A DNA stretch of 64,000 bases from Candidatus Zixiibacteriota bacterium (lineage in GTDB: Bacteria > Zixibacteria > MSB-5A5 > GN15 > FEB-12): positions 1,148,746-1,212,745 of the forward strand of contig JAGNLV010000001.1 in the NCBI GenBank assembly GCA_017999435.1, read 5' to 3'. The notes under the pieces were generated by a model that worked only from the letters and a program-made list of their open reading frames with translations, was not told the DNA's origin and did not search any database. Shown here piece after piece: positions 62,127-64,000 of the stretch. The position numbers and the translations under genes were made by a program. Numbering within the stretch: position 1 is the first letter of the stretch; each line of letters begins with the position of its first letter.

Positions 62127-63701
62127 ATGGCACGAGAGCGCTGGGGAACCAAAATCGGACTCATCCTGGCCATGGCCGGTAACGCGGTCGGCCTGGGCAA
62201 TTTCCTGCGTTTCCCCGTCCAGGCGGCGGAGAACGGCGGGGGGGCGTTCATGATCCCCTACTTCGTCGCCCTCGTCCTGCTGGGCATTCCCCTCATGTGG
62301 GTGGAGTGGGGCATGGGGCGCTACGGCGGCCGGTTCGGGCACGGCGCGACCCCCGGCCAGTTCCACGCCATGTGGCAGCACCCGATCTCCAAGTACCTCG
62401 GCGCCCTCGGCCTGTTCCTCTCGCTGGCCACGATGATCTTCTACGTGTACGTCGAATCGTGGTCGCTCGGGTTCAGTTTCTTCTCGATCACCAAGTCGTA
62501 CTTCGGCATGGAGTCGTTCGACTCGATGCGCCACTTCCTGTCGAGCTACCAAGGGGTGACGGAAGGGTTCTTTACGAGCATCTGGCCCGCCTACCTGATC
62601 CTTCTGCTCACCCTGGCGATCAACTTCTACGTCGTCTACCACGGGATCGCCAAGGGGATCGAGCGGCTGGCCTTGATCGCAATGCCGGCCCTGATTCTCT
62701 TCGCGATCATCCTGGTCGTCCGCGTCGTCACTCTCGGGACACCCGACCCGGTGGCGCACCCGGACTGGAACGTCGAATCCGGCTTCGCCTTTATCTGGAA
62801 TCCCGATCTCTCGCAGCTCGGCTCGGCCAAGGTCTGGCTCGCCGCCGCCGGGCAGATTTTCTTCACCCTGAGCCTCGGCTCGGGGCTCATCCAGACGTAC
62901 TCGAGCTATGTGCGCGAGAATGACGACATCGCGCTCGGCGGTCTCACGACCGCGTCCATCAACGAAGGGGTGGAGGTGGTGCTCGGCGCGAGCATCGCCA
63001 TCCCCATTGCGGCCGCCTTCTTCGGCATCGCCGTCACCCAGGAGATCGCGGCCCGGGGCGCCTACGATCTCGGTTTCGTCTCGCTGCCGATCATCTTCAC
63101 CAAAATCCCGGCCGGATCGATCTTCGGCTGCCTCTGGTTCCTCCTGCTCTTCTTTGCCGGCATCACCTCGTCGGTGGCGATGGCCCAGCCGCTCATCGCC
63201 TTCCTCAAGGAGGAATTCCGATTCAGTCACCGCAAGGCGGTGGCGGTGCTGGCCGCCCTCGTGCTCATCCCGATTCACTTCGTCGTCTTCTTCCTCGGCA
63301 AGGGCTACCTGGACGAGATGGACTATTGGGTGGGGACGTTCGGACTGGTCGTGTTCGCCCTCATCGAGACGATCGTATTCGCCTGGGTTTTCGGGATGGA
63401 CAAAGGCTGGGCGGAAATCACGCGCGGCGCGGAGGTCCGCGTTCCCCGCATCTTCTACTACGTGATCAAGTACGTCACGCCCGTCTACCTGCTGGTCATC
63501 ATGATATACTGGATCGTCCTCGACGCCGTCCCGACCCTGCTCATGCGCGGCGGCAATCCGGAGAACGTCCCCTACCGGTGGCTGTCCCGCGCGGTCATGC
63601 TGCTGCTGTTTGTCGTGATGATCTATCTCGTGCGCCGGGCCTGGCGGCGGAACGACGTGGTCAAATCCTTTGAACGGCCTGATGAGGAGGCCGCGGTATG
63701 A
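62127..63701 (+). CDS. sodium-dependent transporter, NSS (SNF) family
   Basis: 524 residues with about 12 membrane helices. The first helix carries the family signature GNAVGLGNFLRFPVQAAENG near 18-37 (substrate and Na1/Na2 sites), with EWGMGRYGG after helix 2 and SLGSGLIQTYSSY near 249-261. It imports amino acids or related compounds with sodium. GGAGG lies upstream of the ATG. It overlaps the next, 38-residue gene by 4 nt, the arrangement known for NSS transporters with a MetS-type small subunit, suggesting an amino-acid substrate such as methionine or alanine; this is inferred from that arrangement. Confidence 0.92.
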   Translation: MARERWGTKIGLILAMAGNAVGLGNFLRFPVQAAENGGGAFMIPYFVALVLLGIPLMWVEWGMGRYGGRFGHGATPGQFHAMWQHPISKYLGALGLFLSLATMIFYVYVESWSLGFSFFSITKSYFGMESFDSMRHFLSSYQGVTEGFFTSIWPAYLILLLTLAINFYVVYHGIAKGIERLALIAMPALILFAIILVVRVVTLGTPDPVAHPDWNVESGFAFIWNPDLSQLGSAKVWLAAAGQIFFTLSLGSGLIQTYSSYVRENDDIALGGLTTASINEGVEVVLGASIAIPIAAAFFGIAVTQEIAARGAYDLGFVSLPIIFTKIPAGSIFGCLWFLLLFFAGITSSVAMAQPLIAFLKEEFRFSHRKAVAVLAALVLIPIHFVVFFLGKGYLDEMDYWVGTFGLVVFALIETIVFAWVFGMDKGWAEITRGAEVRVPRIFYYVIKYVTPVYLLVIMIYWIVLDAVPTLLMRGGNPENVPYRWLSRAVMLLLFVVMIYLVRRAWRRNDVVKSFERPDEEAAV

Positions 63702-63814
63702 ACCTCACCGTCGGCGGAATAATCTTCCTCGCGGTCGCCTGGGGCATCATCCTGTCCCTGTCGGCCTTTTGCCTGGCGCGGGTGTTGAGGAAGAAGGCGG
63801 GCTCGCCGGACTAG
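63698..63814 (+). CDS. MetS-like small subunit of the NSS transporter
   Basis: 38 residues. Its ATG overlaps the symporter stop (ATGA), with GAGGAGG about 10 nt upstream. A single membrane helix (about 5-28: VGGIIFLAVAWGIILSLSAF) is followed by a basic tail (RVLRKKAG). Size, topology and position match MetS-family small subunits of bacterial NSS transporters such as MetPS. Seven T residues follow the stop, perhaps part of a terminator. Confidence 0.75.
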   Translation: MNLTVGGIIFLAVAWGIILSLSAFCLARVLRKKAGSPD

Positions 63815-63895
63815 CGTTTTTTTCGGCCGTCCGCGTCAACGTTTTCGCCGGGTGCGGTGTCGTTACCGGCAGAAACCTGAAAACCGGAGGATCCC

Positions 63896-64000
63896 ATGAC
63901 GACACCAATCCTGAGACGCCTGCTGCCCGCGGCGGCCGCGGCGCTGGCCCTGGGCTGCAGCGCCTGCCTGGAGCGGAAAGAGACGATCACGGTCGGGCCG
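63896..64000 (+). CDS. lipoprotein, N-terminus only (runs off window)
   Basis: 35 residues visible from the ATG at 63896 (GGAGG 6 nt upstream). A basic start (MTTPILRRLL) is followed by an Ala/Leu stretch and the lipobox LALGC (Cys21). The mature part starts SACLERKETITVGP. Product beyond the window unknown. Confidence 0.65.
   Translation, partial: MTTPILRRLLPAAAAALALGCSACLERKETITVGP

Overview
The window is a high-GC (roughly 65%) bacterial chromosome segment. It has no ribosomal RNA operon, no CRISPR array and no recognisable insertion sequence. The host looks like an FCB-group bacterium, possibly candidate phylum Zixibacteria; this is inference. It rests on five large secreted proteins ending in the same double-EF-hand, dockerin-like tail, one protein with a type IX-secretion-like C-terminal domain, a bacterial HdrABC-MvhADG complex and a large class II ribonucleotide reductase. 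Promoters have a consistent primary-sigma form, TTGNNN, 16-18 bp, TANNNT. Many genes are packed with 4-bp stop/start overlaps.

Layout. 1-4541: gyrB (cut by the window start) behind dciA, then small genes for a GSGD-repeat exported protein, a zinc-ribbon protein and two small proteins. 4542-5377: an orphan promoter-to-hairpin unit. 5378-10754: two secreted dockerin-tailed proteins behind one strong promoter. 10889-14440: lepB, hemW, then tadA (apparently leaderless) and two small membrane proteins. 14464-16654: an OPT transporter. 16985-17072: tRNA-Ser(CGA). 17248-23262: a giant beta-helix protein, two lipoproteins and a small membrane protein.

23380-34313 is the accessory part. It holds an ECF sigma factor, a membrane zf-HC2 anti-sigma-like protein and a TPR-CHAT (caspase-fold) protease. 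These are followed by a broken gene resembling the N-terminus of PLD/SNF2-type helicases, then a two-gene Hsp70-TPR plus compact SF1 helicase operon. A 1.3-kb gene-free stretch with an array of TGCGTCA motifs comes next, then a small cysteine-containing exported peptide and a TonB-like protein. The sigma/anti-sigma/TPR-CHAT cassette is the best candidate for an undescribed system. It combines parts that, in type III-E CRISPR craspase, connect a TPR-CHAT protease to release of a sigma factor, but here there is no CRISPR component.

34522-53217: a lipoprotein; hdrC-hdrB-hdrA-mvhD-mvhG-mvhA plus a hydrogenase maturation protease (an electron-bifurcating hydrogenase/heterodisulfide-reductase-like complex); a structured leader or ncRNA ahead of a stand-alone AsnRS/AspRS-like catalytic core; a DUF1028-dockerin protein; a DUF362 plus NapH-NapG-fusion redox pair; a stand-alone XylR_N/V4R sensor; an M19 dipeptidase; and a lysyl-endopeptidase-like secreted protease. 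53268-56672: a pgsA-pgpA-cinA-thpR-Nudix operon. 56817-61143: a predicted 84-nt sRNA, tandem NrdR boxes and nrdJ. 61493-64000: a GYD protein, an NSS-family sodium symporter with a 38-residue MetS-like partner, and the start of a lipoprotein.
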